DNA of 64,000 bases from an uncultured Prochlorococcus sp. (GTDB lineage Bacteria; Cyanobacteriota; Cyanobacteriia; PCC-6307; Cyanobiaceae). Location: assembly GCA_902595175.1 (NCBI GenBank), contig CACJPB010000001.1, positions 113,997 through 177,996 of the forward strand, written 5' to 3'. A program made the position numbers and the translations under genes. Below the pieces are notes generated by a model. That model was not told the origin of the DNA. It made no database searches and saw only the letters and a list, made by a program, of their open reading frames with translations. Of the stretch, positions 1 to 9,545 are shown one piece after another. The number at the start of each line of letters is the position of its first letter. The stretch's first letter is position 1.

Positions 1-586
1 CCAGAATAGAGCCAATAAGTATTGTTAAAAGTGGAATTAGTCTTATGGCTAATATTTTAAAAAACATTTTTCTTGAAAATGATTTTGTTATTAATGCGCT
101 ATCGTCAAAATCAAATTTCCTGCTTAAAAGGTGATATAAAAATCTATCACCTTTAAATAAATCAAATTTATCAGAATTTGCTTTATATGAATTATTAGTA
201 GATTTTTTTTCTATCTCATCAATCAGAAATATAAAGTTTTTATCTTTAAAATCTTTGGATATATTTTTATAAATTAAAAAATCATTTGATTCTGAAGTGA
301 TTATTCGAATTAATTTATTTCTTTCTGTTAGCTCTTCAAATGGGACATCAGAGAGTGATTTGTTTATTTGATCAATAGGATCATTAATAATAAAAAATTT
401 TTTAAGATTTACAGGTACTGATTGGACAGATAATTCAGCAATTTCTTGCTCTTTTTGACTAATATCAAATGAAACAGATGGTCTATTTAAACTGTCTCTT
501 AAGCCTTGTTGCCATACAAAAAAAGTTATGACGATAGAAATAAAGGCTAAAGTGAGTTTTGACTTAGAACTATTTTTAAAGATCAT
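1..586 (-). CDS. Putative membrane protein, likely CPBP-type intramembrane protease (partial)
   Basis: An open frame of 195 codons runs from ATG at 586 off the left edge without a stop. The protein starts with a hydrophobic segment (about residues 10-27, ending in TFFVWQQGLRDS). A long hydrophilic, probably lumenal or periplasmic region of about 140 residues follows, and then a second hydrophobic stretch begins at the edge (RLIPLLTILIGSIL). Picocyanobacteria carry a CAAX/CPBP membrane protease with such an N-terminal extension near the phosphoglycerate mutase gene, and this is my reason for the call. The catalytic part lies outside the window, so the family is inferred and only the reading frame is seen. 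The gene is divergent from gpmB. Confidence 0.6.
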   Translation of the reverse strand, partial: MIFKNSSKSKLTLAFISIVITFFVWQQGLRDSLNRPSVSFDISQKEQEIAELSVQSVPVNLKKFFIINDPIDQINKSLSDVPFEELTERNKLIRIITSESNDFLIYKNISKDFKDKNFIFLIDEIEKKSTNNSYKANSDKFDLFKGDRFLYHLLSRKFDFDDSALITKSFSRKMFFKILAIRLIPLLTILIGSIL

Positions 587-702
587 AACTTATTATATTC
601 TTGAAAACTATAGTTAGTTATCATTGAAATTCCTTATATTTATGTATCTATTTTAAGCACGCCATGAGATGATTAAATTATCTTAATTTTTAAATTTATA
701 TA

Positions 703-2031
703 ATGGCTATAAGATTAGTTTTAGTTAGGCACGGACTAAGCAGTTTCAATGCAAAAGGATTAATTCAAGGAAGAACTGACGTTTCATTATTAACCGATGA
801 AGGATACGAACAAGCCAGAAAAGCAGGAAAAGCATTATCAAAAATAAATTTCGATAAAATCTATTCCTCCCCACTTTTGAGAGCGGCAGAGACTGCAAAA
901 ACAATTAAAAAGACCTTCAATAAAGAACAAAATATTGTATTCGACGATAATTTGCTAGAGGTAGATCTTAGTGAATGGTCTGGTCTAAAAATTGATGAAA
1001 TAAAAAAGAAATTTCCAGAAATTTACCCTATATGGAAAAATGATCCAGAAAATCTTATCTTAAAAAGAAATGACAATAAAACTTATAAACCAATTCAGGA
1101 GTTATTTTTTCAAGCAACAAATTTTGTAGAAGATATTTTAAAAATTTATCAAGACAAAGATGAAATAAATATTTTAGTTGTTGGACATAATGCTATTCTC
1201 AGATGTTTAATACTCTTGTTATTAGGAAAGCCTAAGCAAGGTTTTAGAAAAATAAGATTAGAAAATGCTTCTTTCTCGATACTCAATATTTCAAAGAAAG
1301 ATAACTCTTTTAAGACTCAAATTGAATGCTTAAATCAAACTTCCCACCTTAATAAAAATATTCCAAATAAAATTGGAGATTCCAGAATATTTCTAATAAG
1401 GCATGGTGAAACTAACTGGAACAAAGAAGGTAGATTTCAAGGCCAAATTGATATCCCTTTAAATGAAAACGGAAAAGATCAAGCTAGAAAGACTTTTGAA
1501 TATTTGAGAAATATTTCTTTCAATAAGGCATTTTCAAGTTCAATGAATAGGCCTTATGAGACTGCACAAATAATCCTTCAAAATAACAAAGATTTAAAAA
1601 TTGAGAAAATAGATTCACTCGTAGAAATCAGTCACGGATTATGGGAGGGTAAATTGGAAGCAGAAATTAGACAAGAGTGGCCTGATTTACTAAAAAATTG
1701 GCATGATAAACCTGAAGAAGTAATAATGCCCGAAGGTGAATGTATAAAAGATGTATCAGAAAGGTCAGTAGAAGCTTTTGACAAAATTTGTTTGTCTCAA
1801 AAGGATAATGATCAAACCCTCATGGTTGCTCATGATGCAGTCAATAAAACTCTAATTTGTAATATCCTTGGGATTAATTATTCAAATATTTGGATGATAA
1901 AACAGGGTAATGGCGGCATAACTATAATCGATCTTTTCAATGATCCTTATAAGCCCCCTGTGATTAGCGCTCTTAACATTACAACACACCTAGGGGGAAT
2001 ACTTGATTCAACTGCTTCAGGAGCACTTTAA
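703..2031 (+). CDS. gpmB: Tandem-domain phosphoglycerate mutase (histidine phosphatase family)
   Basis: The protein has two consecutive histidine-phosphatase domains, about residues 1-215 and 225-442. Each has the phosphohistidine RHG motif (R9-H10-G11 and R233-H234-G235, the latter in RHGETNWN), a second catalytic Arg (SSPLLR, SSSMNR), a Glu (LLEVD, LVEIS) and the distal His (GHN with H162; AHD with H377). The fused two-domain form is typical of cyanobacteria, where it is annotated as a cofactor-dependent-type phosphoglycerate mutase of glycolysis and gluconeogenesis. Related enzymes can be broad phosphatases, so the substrate is not certain. Both active sites look complete. It starts at an ATG and converges on lepB. 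Confidence 0.85.
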   Translation: MAIRLVLVRHGLSSFNAKGLIQGRTDVSLLTDEGYEQARKAGKALSKINFDKIYSSPLLRAAETAKTIKKTFNKEQNIVFDDNLLEVDLSEWSGLKIDEIKKKFPEIYPIWKNDPENLILKRNDNKTYKPIQELFFQATNFVEDILKIYQDKDEINILVVGHNAILRCLILLLLGKPKQGFRKIRLENASFSILNISKKDNSFKTQIECLNQTSHLNKNIPNKIGDSRIFLIRHGETNWNKEGRFQGQIDIPLNENGKDQARKTFEYLRNISFNKAFSSSMNRPYETAQIILQNNKDLKIEKIDSLVEISHGLWEGKLEAEIRQEWPDLLKNWHDKPEEVIMPEGECIKDVSERSVEAFDKICLSQKDNDQTLMVAHDAVNKTLICNILGINYSNIWMIKQGNGGITIIDLFNDPYKPPVISALNITTHLGGILDSTASGAL

Positions 2032-2083
2032 ATTAAGCCTTGTTAAAAATTATTTTGATAAAGTCAAAGTCAGGGGAAAGGCT

Positions 2084-2743
2084 TCATTTACTGAAAAAGC
2101 CAACTTGACTAAGAGGCCAAAATCTAAAATATGCTTTACCAATTATCTCTTTTTTATGAAGAAATTTACTTCCAGGCCAATATCTTCCATCCCAGCTATT
2201 TGACCTATTATCACCTAAAACTAAAAAATGATCTTCTGGCACTTTTATGTTTTCAAATTTGCCACAATTATTAAAAGGGGATAATGAGCACTTATAAGAG
2301 ACATAGGGTTCAGGCATTAATTTATTATTTATTATTAATTCACCAATAGAGTTTACACTTACAATTTCTCCTGGAAGGGCTACCACTCTTTTAATATAAG
2401 CATCGCAAGCTTGATCCCTCAAACCAGGAATAAACGACATTGGAGGAAAACTCATAAAAAAACAATATCTTTTTTTTGGTAAAGGCTTAGATCTTGATGA
2501 AATTAATTTTTTGTCAAACGAGTAAGGTGATTTAAAAACAACAATATCTCCTCTTTTTGGTAAAGAGTTTCTTAGCGAAAATTTTTCAATAATTAACCTA
2601 TCATTTATTTGTAATTCTGGGAGCATTGAACCAGATGGGATATAACGTGGTTCTGCAAAAAATGATCTACAAGAAGAAACAAAAAAAGTTAATAGAATCA
2701 GTAGACCCCATTCTTTTAAAAAACTTTTTATGAAACTAGGCAT
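2084..2743 (-). CDS. lepB: Signal peptidase I
   Basis: This is a membrane-anchored S26 serine protease of 219 residues that removes signal peptides from exported proteins. An N-terminal transmembrane anchor (about 12-25) is followed by the SGSM box with catalytic Ser39, then the KRVVALPGE box with catalytic Lys118, and the C-terminal GDNRSNSWDGR motif. I place the start at ATG 2743 rather than the in-frame TTG at 2755. The ATG gives the usual short cytoplasmic tail, and the TTG overlaps the upstream ArsC-like gene. It appears to be in one transcription unit with the ArsC-like gene, the pyrophosphatase and the small membrane protein upstream. Substrates in this window would include PsaF and cytochrome f. 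Confidence 0.93.
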   Translation of the reverse strand: MPSFIKSFLKEWGLLILLTFFVSSCRSFFAEPRYIPSGSMLPELQINDRLIIEKFSLRNSLPKRGDIVVFKSPYSFDKKLISSRSKPLPKKRYCFFMSFPPMSFIPGLRDQACDAYIKRVVALPGEIVSVNSIGELIINNKLMPEPYVSYKCSLSPFNNCGKFENIKVPEDHFLVLGDNRSNSWDGRYWPGSKFLHKKEIIGKAYFRFWPLSQVGFFSK

Positions 2744-2747
2744 AGAA

Positions 2748-3128
2748 TTAATCAAGTCTTAATTTTCTAAACTTATATAAATTGTTTCCATATTCAATTT
2801 CGTTAAAACCTAATATTACTTTTTTTCCTTCGTAAATCAAAAATGGTCTTTTTATTAATTTCCCATCACTTAAAAGAAGTTGAATAATTTCTTTTTTTGA
2901 CAAACGATCAATATCAAGATCAAGAGTTTTAAAGGCTTTACCTCTTGTATTAAAAATCCTTTTCTTATCATCAGAGTATTGTTCTAAGGCTAGATTTAAA
3001 TAATTAACAAGTGGAGGTTCTTTTACAATATCAATTAACTGAAATTCAAAATCTTTGCTTTCAAGCCACTTTGCAGCTTTTCGGCATGTAGAGCATTTTA
3101 AATAACTATAAAAAATTATTTTTTTCAA
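2748..3128 (-). CDS. ArsC/Spx-family thioredoxin-fold protein
   Basis: This 126-residue protein has the ArsC/Spx/YffB fold signature. A beta strand leads into a redox motif C12-S-T-C15, and the family's conserved RPFLIYEGKK segment lies near residue 93. A CxxC pair is found in Spx/MgsR regulators and some arsenate reductases. No ars genes are nearby, so a regulatory or general redox role is as likely as arsenate reduction. The start is TTG (MKKIIFY). It sits 2 bp from the end of the pyrophosphatase gene upstream and 4 bp from lepB downstream, suggesting co-transcription. Confidence 0.75.
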   Translation of the reverse strand: MKKIIFYSYLKCSTCRKAAKWLESKDFEFQLIDIVKEPPLVNYLNLALEQYSDDKKRIFNTRGKAFKTLDLDIDRLSKKEIIQLLLSDGKLIKRPFLIYEGKKVILGFNEIEYGNNLYKFRKLRLD

Positions 3129-3130
3129 TT

Positions 3131-3679
3131 TTATTTACTAATATTTGATTTCTTAAGTACTTTAAAGTTTTTCTTTTTTAGAGGCATACAACTTTTCAAT
3201 AAATTTTCAACTACATCAAAATCCCGCCAACCATCAATTTGAACTGTTCTTCCATCGAGTCCTTTACTTGTTCTAAAAAATTCTGCAACATCTTCAAGCT
3301 GATTAGGAGCAATTTGTTTAATACTAACTATGTTAGCCTGCCTAGGATTAGCCATAGGCACACATAAAAGCTTTCCATCATATGCACCACAATCATGCAT
3401 ATCCAAAACTCCAATAGGTCTAGCTTTTATTAGACAACCCGCAAAAGTTGGTTCGTCCATTATCACCATTGCATCAAGGGGAGCTCCATCTTCAGCAAGG
3501 GTATTTGGGATAAAACCATAATCAAAAGGGTACCTCACTGAAGAATGTAATACTCGATCTAGGGCCATTATTCCTGCATCAGAACAATATTCATATTTAT
3601 TCCTACTCCCTGCAGGTATTTCAACAACAATATTCACTATTCCCTTCATTGGAGATGGAGGTATTGAACTAAGGTCCAT
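3131..3679 (-). CDS. ppa: Family I inorganic pyrophosphatase, cyanobacterial type, altered active site
   Basis: The enzyme family hydrolyses pyrophosphate and drives biosynthetic reactions. The 182-residue sequence starts MDLSSIPPSP and follows the cyanobacterial Ppa pattern: E20, K28/E30 (KYE), R42, Y50 and Y54 (YPFDYGF), D64, D69, D96, D101 and K103. The signature normally reads DGDPxD, but here residues 64-69 are DGAPLD, so the Asp equivalent to E. coli Asp67 is Ala66 (codon GCT). The Tyr141-Lys142 pair of E. coli is Ser138-Lys139. Asp67 is a metal ligand/base candidate in family I enzymes, so activity may be reduced or the role changed. A second, intact paralogue lies at 18426-19013. The C-terminus is lysine-rich. 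Confidence 0.85.
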   Translation of the reverse strand: MDLSSIPPSPMKGIVNIVVEIPAGSRNKYEYCSDAGIMALDRVLHSSVRYPFDYGFIPNTLAEDGAPLDAMVIMDEPTFAGCLIKARPIGVLDMHDCGAYDGKLLCVPMANPRQANIVSIKQIAPNQLEDVAEFFRTSKGLDGRTVQIDGWRDFDVVENLLKSCMPLKKKNFKVLKKSNISK

Positions 3680-3923
3680 CTTTTTTAAAATCGTGATTAT
3701 GAATTATCTCGTTTCCTTGAGATAAAGGTCTGCCAATTATAATGCTTATTGAAGGTAAAAAAATTGTCAAAAAGGCAAAAATAATACCTAAAGATGTTAT
3801 TGATAAACTCCTTATACTTAAGGGGTCATCATCATCTCTTTCAAAATCATTTCGAGCAGAACCATGAGAAGATTCTTCGCTTGATTTACTTTGAAAAAAT
3901 TGCTTTGATTTCGTGTAACTCAA
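3669..3923 (-). CDS. Small single-span membrane protein, unknown function
   Basis: This 84-residue ORF starts at TTG. It has a polar, acidic N-terminal half (with DFERDDDD) and one strong hydrophobic helix at about residues 46-66 (IIFAFLTIFLPSISIIIG). It overlaps the start of the pyrophosphatase gene by 11 bp and reads in the same direction, which fits translational coupling. I do not recognise a family. The overlap and membrane helix support a real gene, and the non-ATG start leaves the exact N-terminus open. Confidence 0.6.
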   Translation of the reverse strand: MSYTKSKQFFQSKSSEESSHGSARNDFERDDDDPLSIRSLSITSLGIIFAFLTIFLPSISIIIGRPLSQGNEIIHNHDFKKDGP

Positions 3924-4019
3924 GAACTCTTAATTGGTAAAGATTAAGGAGATAATTAAACATAATTATCCTACATTCAAAATGTCAATTAATCAAAACA
4001 TTGATTAGTGACTTTTTAA

Positions 4020-4370
4020 TTACTCTTTTTCTAGCAAAGACCTAATAGATTTTAGTTCTTCTAATATTTGCACCAGTATATTTTGAGCAGCGGACGAAGG
4101 TGTATTAAAGACCTCTACAGTAACTTCCTTTATTCTTAAAATATCTTTTGCAAATCTTGCTACTTCATTAGGATGGAATTTTAAAGGGTCTTTTTGATCA
4201 GTTCGAAATTCGGGATTTAATTTTCTTGGATTAAAACTAGGGTTTAGATTTCTTAAATCTGTATTTGTATACCTGTAGACAGAAGCTCTTGATCTATTTA
4301 GGAATTTTTGAACTTCATCAATACATACTAATTCCTCTTCACTAGAAATATTGGAATCTATATTTTCCAT
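4020..4370 (-). CDS. Conserved hypothetical, possible helix-turn-helix protein
   Basis: This 116-residue soluble protein starts at ATG. The segment at about residues 15-35 (CIDEVQKFLNRSRASVYRY) resembles the short helix-turn-helix of MerR/excisionase-type DNA-binding proteins. A middle region rich in Asn and Pro follows, and the C-terminal 35 residues look like a coiled coil (ILVQILEELKSIRSLLEKE). Similar proteins occur in marine picocyanobacteria as conserved hypotheticals. DNA binding is inferred from the pattern only. The gene is divergent from proS. Confidence 0.7.
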   Translation of the reverse strand: MENIDSNISSEEELVCIDEVQKFLNRSRASVYRYTNTDLRNLNPSFNPRKLNPEFRTDQKDPLKFHPNEVARFAKDILRIKEVTVEVFNTPSSAAQNILVQILEELKSIRSLLEKE

Positions 4371-4396
4371 AAACTTAAGAAAATGACTAAGTAGTA

Positions 4397-4513
4397 ATGA
4401 ACTTTTTAAAGAGTTTGAATTTCATTACTGAAGAAGTTAGCAGAAAGTACATTCTTAGACTAGCCGCCTTGAGGGACTCAAGACACTTTGAATTATTTTT
4501 TCATCTTAATTGA
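4397..4513 (+). CDS. Possible 38-residue small ORF upstream of proS
   Basis: ATG at 4397 opens a frame of 38 codons ending in TGA at 4511-4513, 32 bp before proS. The product is basic (EEVSRKYILRLAALRDSR) with an aromatic end (FELFFHLN). The part covering residues 19-30 is richer in G+C than its surroundings. There is no clear Shine-Dalgarno sequence, and the ORF covers the candidate -35 region of proS, so it could be chance. Confidence 0.3.
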   Translation: MNFLKSLNFITEEVSRKYILRLAALRDSRHFELFFHLN

Positions 4514-4517
4514 TAAA
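4488..4517 (+). promoter_or_regulatory. Candidate proS promoter
   Basis: TTGAAT (4488-4493) and GATAAA (4512-4517) are separated by 18 bp, about 28 bp upstream of the proS ATG. This is a sigma-70-like arrangement, judged by eye in very AT-rich DNA. It would conflict with the small ORF at 4397-4513 being part of the same transcript. Confidence 0.3.
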
Positions 4518-4545
4518 ATTAAATATTATCTAAGGATTTTTCTGT

Positions 4546-6348
4546 ATGCGCGTAACCACCTCATTTCCTCTGGGGACACTTCGTGACACACCTTCTGAAG
4601 CTGAGATTATTTCACATCAATTACTCTTAAAAGCTGGGTATATTCGCAGAGTTAACAGCGGTATTTATGCATACATGCCACTAATGCTTCGAGTTATTGA
4701 AAAAATATCCGCAATAATAGAGAAAGAACTTAATAGTATTGGTTGTACAAAATTACTTTTACCCCAACTTCATCCTGCAGATTTATGGAAAAAAAGTGAA
4801 AGGTGGGAAGGATATACCGCAGGTGAAGGAATAATGTTTAATCTCAAAGATAGACAAGGTAAAGAATTTGGTTTAGCACCAACTCACGAAGAGGTGATTA
4901 CGAGTATTGCATCAGAGGCCATCAACTCCTATAAGCAATTACCTCAATGTTTTTACCAAATTCAGACAAAATTTAGAGATGAAATAAGGCCAAGGTTTGG
5001 ATTGATGAGAAGTAGAGAATTCATAATGAAAGATGGTTATTCTTTTCATTCTTCAGAAAAAGATCTAGCTTCTTTCTATGAAAAAGTGGGCAATGCTTAT
5101 GAAAATATTTTTAAATCTTGTGGACTGCAGACAGTAGGGGTTGAAGCTGATAGTGGAGCAATTGGCGGTGCTTCATCTAAAGAATTTATGGTCACTGCTG
5201 ATGCTGGTGAAGATTCCATTTTGTTCACTCAAAGCGGTTCTTATGCTGCCAATATCGAAAAAGCTGTTTCTCTACCCTCTCAACCTATTCCACTAAAAGA
5301 TAATATTGCAGAGTGGTTGGAAACACCTCATCAAAAAACAATCCTAGAAGTTTGCAATAATAACAATTTAGACCCAAGTCAGATTATTAAAGTAGTAATA
5401 TTCCTTGCACAGTTCGAAGGTAAGTTTGAGGTCCCAATCCTTGCATGCATAAGAGGCGATCAACACATTAATGAAGTAAAGCTTTTTAACTTGATCAATA
5501 AACTTCATCACTTCAATCTCCTTAATCTTAAAAAGATTGAAGACAAAAATACTATCGAAAAAGATCTAGTTGATTTACCCTTAGGTTTTATCGGGCCAAA
5601 TTTAGATAATAAAACTATTAAAGCTAGTTCTAATTGGGAAAAAAAATGGATAAGAATAATTGACCATTCTGCAAGTGACCTTTCAAAGTTTATAAGTGGT
5701 GGGAATAAAGTTAATTTCCATAAAGTTTTTCAAGAATTTTCTTTTGATTCGAAAGACTATCTAATTGGGGATATCAGGAATGCCAAAAAAGGAGATAAAG
5801 TAAGTATTTATGATGATGAAGAACTTAAAGAAAAAAAAGGTATCGAGATTGGACATATTTTCCAACTAGGTCAGAAATATAGTGAAAAATTAAATGCAAA
5901 GTTCTCTGATAAGGACGGTCAGTTAAAAAATTTATGGATGGGTTGTTACGGAATAGGAGTAACAAGAATAGCTCAAGCGGCTATCGAACAGAATCATGAT
6001 CAAAAAGGAATTTGTTGGCCTATCCAGATTTCTCCTTTTGAAGTTATTATTATCCCAACAAACCTAAAAGATCCTATTCAAAGTGATCTTACTGAGCAAA
6101 TCTATAACAACTTTTTAATTAATAAAATAGATGTCCTTCTTGACGATAGAAACGATAGAGCTGGAGTGAAATTTAAAGATGCAGAATTAATTGGTATTCC
6201 TTTTCAGATAATTATTGGCAGAGATTCTATTAATAAAGAAGTAGAACTTTTATGCAGAACAAATAATACTAAGCTTAAAATTAGTACTGATAAATTGTTA
6301 GAAACATTTATTTCCGAATCTGAAATAATGTACAATAAAAGTTCTTAA
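4546..6348 (+). CDS. proS: Prolyl-tRNA synthetase
   Basis: This class II aminoacyl-tRNA synthetase charges tRNA-Pro. The 600-residue length and layout match the long bacterial ProS type. The N-terminal catalytic part begins MRVTTSFPLGTLRDTPSEAE, with motif 2 at about residues 140-160 (FRDEIRPRFGLMRSREF). An inserted editing (INS/YbaK-like) domain lies at about 225-400. Motif 3 (GCYGIGVTR) lies near residue 470, and a C-terminal anticodon-binding domain follows with DDRNDRAGVKFKDAELIG. It starts at ATG. psb27 follows 26 bp downstream on the same strand. Confidence 0.97.
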   Translation: MRVTTSFPLGTLRDTPSEAEIISHQLLLKAGYIRRVNSGIYAYMPLMLRVIEKISAIIEKELNSIGCTKLLLPQLHPADLWKKSERWEGYTAGEGIMFNLKDRQGKEFGLAPTHEEVITSIASEAINSYKQLPQCFYQIQTKFRDEIRPRFGLMRSREFIMKDGYSFHSSEKDLASFYEKVGNAYENIFKSCGLQTVGVEADSGAIGGASSKEFMVTADAGEDSILFTQSGSYAANIEKAVSLPSQPIPLKDNIAEWLETPHQKTILEVCNNNNLDPSQIIKVVIFLAQFEGKFEVPILACIRGDQHINEVKLFNLINKLHHFNLLNLKKIEDKNTIEKDLVDLPLGFIGPNLDNKTIKASSNWEKKWIRIIDHSASDLSKFISGGNKVNFHKVFQEFSFDSKDYLIGDIRNAKKGDKVSIYDDEELKEKKGIEIGHIFQLGQKYSEKLNAKFSDKDGQLKNLWMGCYGIGVTRIAQAAIEQNHDQKGICWPIQISPFEVIIIPTNLKDPIQSDLTEQIYNNFLINKIDVLLDDRNDRAGVKFKDAELIGIPFQIIIGRDSINKEVELLCRTNNTKLKISTDKLLETFISESEIMYNKSS

Positions 6349-6374
6349 GGCTTATTTTTTTTGGGAGCTAAGTT

Positions 6375-6812
6375 ATGTTACTGAAATGGACATCAAAATT
6401 ATTTTTTAAGAATCTTACCAAAGCTATATCTTTTGCAATATCTTTAATTGTTACTTTTACGCTATTTAGTTCCCCTTCCATAGCTGCAAAAACCGCTATG
6501 ACAGGTGACTATACAAAGGATACAATTTCAGTTGTTAAAACATTACAAACTGCTGTTGATACTCCAAAAGATTCTCCAAATAAAGATGAAGTAAGAAGCG
6601 AGGCTCTTACACTCATAACTGACTATATTTCAAGATATAGAAATAGAGGGATGGTAAATAAAACACAATCATTTACCACAATGCAAACAGCATTAAATGC
6701 TATGGCAGGACATTACAAAAACTTTGCAAGTAGACCTTTACCAGATAAACTTAAGGAGCGTTTAACCAAAGAATTTTCTCTTGCTGAAAAAATGGTTCTA
6801 AGAGAAAGTTGA
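6375..6812 (+). CDS. psb27: Photosystem II assembly factor Psb27, without lipobox cysteine
   Basis: The 145-residue protein has an N-terminal signal sequence (hydrophobic about 17-33, ending SSPSIAA). It is followed by the Psb27 four-helix core, including the conserved segments TGDYTKDT, YISRYRNRG and FTTMQTALNAMAGHY. Psb27 binds the lumenal face of CP43 during PSII assembly and repair. In several cyanobacteria it is a lipoprotein anchored through a Cys after the signal peptide. This protein contains no Cys at all, so it should be released into the lumen as a soluble protein after signal peptidase I cleavage. It lies 26 bp after proS. Confidence 0.92.
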   Translation: MLLKWTSKLFFKNLTKAISFAISLIVTFTLFSSPSIAAKTAMTGDYTKDTISVVKTLQTAVDTPKDSPNKDEVRSEALTLITDYISRYRNRGMVNKTQSFTTMQTALNAMAGHYKNFASRPLPDKLKERLTKEFSLAEKMVLRES

Positions 6813-6821
6813 TACAATTCA

Positions 6822-8204
<1,383 letters not shown>

Positions 8205-8219
8205 TTTAGTTCCAAATTA

Positions 8220-9221
8220 ATGAAGGAATCCTTTAGACATTTTGAACATAAAAAAGTTGATCTTATTGGTCTGGGAAACGCAATAGTAGATATTATTGTA
8301 AATATTGAAGATGAGTTTCTTGAGATAAATAATCTGGATAAAGGATCAATGAATCTAATTAATTCTGATGAATCTCAGAGATTGTTAGAAAATTGCAAAG
8401 TGATCAAACAAATTTCAGGTGGGTCCTCAGCAAATACAGTTGTTTCTTTAGCAGAATTAGGCAATCATGTGCATTTTATAGGAAGAGTGAAAAATGATCA
8501 ATTTGGTAATTTCTTTTCTGAAGATATAAAAAAAAGTAAAACAATATTTAATACTCCACCAACTATTGAAGGTGCTCCAACAGCTCATTCAATTATTTTG
8601 ATTACCCCTGACGCACAAAGAACTATGTGTACTTACTTAGGAGCATCTGTAGAGTTTGAGTCAAAAGACATTGACTTTACTATAATTAAGGAAAGTAAAT
8701 ACTTATATTTAGAAGGATATTTATGGGACAGCGAATTAGCTAAAAAAGCTTTTATTAAAGCCGCCCAAATTGCAAAACAATCTAATACAAAAATAATTCT
8801 CTCTTTGTCTGATTCATTTTGTGTAGATAGACATCGTCAAAGTTTCTTGGAATTAATTTATGAATATGTAGATATTGTTTTTTGTAATGAATCCGAGGTG
8901 TTAAGTCTATTTAAAAATGATAAATTATCAAGCTGCCAAGAAGACCTAGCTTCTCTATGTGAATTAGTCATAGTAACTCTTGGAAGCAATGGTTCTCTAA
9001 TAGTTAACAAAAATAATGTTGAAATAATTGAGTCAATAACGAAAGGCAAGATTATTGATACTACAGGAGCGGGAGATATTTATGCGGGGGGATTTATCCA
9101 TGGATTAATAAACAATTATTCCCTCAAAATATGCGGAGAGATAGCTTCAATTTGTGCGGGGCAAATAATTACGCAATTAGGATCTAGATCGGATATTGCT
9201 CTTAAAGAGTTAATAAAATAG
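8220..9221 (+). CDS. PfkB-family sugar/nucleoside kinase (adenosine kinase-like)
   Basis: The 333-residue ribokinase-family protein has the N-terminal signature GGSSANTVVSLAELG (about residues 66-80) and the C-terminal anion-hole/catalytic motif DTTGAGDIYAGGF (about residues 280-292). These give ATP-dependent phosphorylation of a sugar or nucleoside. The subfamily resembles cyanobacterial proteins annotated as carbohydrate kinase or adenosine kinase. Its position 15 bp after purA fits a purine-salvage role, but the substrate is inferred. It converges on cutA with a 6-bp gap. Confidence 0.88.
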   Translation: MKESFRHFEHKKVDLIGLGNAIVDIIVNIEDEFLEINNLDKGSMNLINSDESQRLLENCKVIKQISGGSSANTVVSLAELGNHVHFIGRVKNDQFGNFFSEDIKKSKTIFNTPPTIEGAPTAHSIILITPDAQRTMCTYLGASVEFESKDIDFTIIKESKYLYLEGYLWDSELAKKAFIKAAQIAKQSNTKIILSLSDSFCVDRHRQSFLELIYEYVDIVFCNESEVLSLFKNDKLSSCQEDLASLCELVIVTLGSNGSLIVNKNNVEIIESITKGKIIDTTGAGDIYAGGFIHGLINNYSLKICGEIASICAGQIITQLGSRSDIALKELIK

Positions 9222-9227
9222 ATCTTA

Positions 9228-9533
9228 TCAAATAGTTTTATTCAACCAATCATAATATTTCATCTCAGCATGGTATTTTTTGTAAATAATTTGAGGGACA
9301 TCATATGTGGAATTTTTATTTACGAAATCAATTAAACAATCTTTAAATTCTAGTTTACTTTTTATAGTGATTTCAAACTCTTTAGTTTCTTCAATATCGT
9401 CATCCCACTCATAAATTGAAAAAATTTGCTTTATGGAAACACAAGCTGCAATTTTTTCTTTTATGAGTAATTTAGCCATTCTCACAGCATTTGTTTTACT
9501 TGATTCAGTTGCGATAATTACTAATATTTCCAT
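9228..9533 (-). CDS. cutA: CutA1 divalent-ion tolerance protein
   Basis: This 101-residue trimeric CutA1-fold protein has the family segments IIATESSKTNAVRMAKLL, the Cys-Val pair KIAACVSIK, and the C-terminal YDVPQIIY block. The family is linked to copper or divalent cation tolerance in E. coli, though its molecular role is unclear. I choose ATG at 9533 over the in-frame TTG at 9539. A perfect 16-bp inverted repeat ends 12 nt upstream of this ATG on the coding strand and may affect its translation or processing. Confidence 0.9.
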   Translation of the reverse strand: MEILVIIATESSKTNAVRMAKLLIKEKIAACVSIKQIFSIYEWDDDIEETKEFEITIKSKLEFKDCLIDFVNKNSTYDVPQIIYKKYHAEMKYYDWLNKTI

Positions 9534-9545
9534 AATCAATTAAAC

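Noticed and set aside
2003..2203. 66-codon plus-strand ORF between gpmB and lepB
   Set aside because: It overlaps gpmB in another frame and runs antisense to the conserved C-terminus of lepB.
2748..3128. Arsenate resistance operon
   Set aside because: Only an ArsC/Spx-fold protein is present, without arsB, acr3 or arsR, and neighbours are unrelated.
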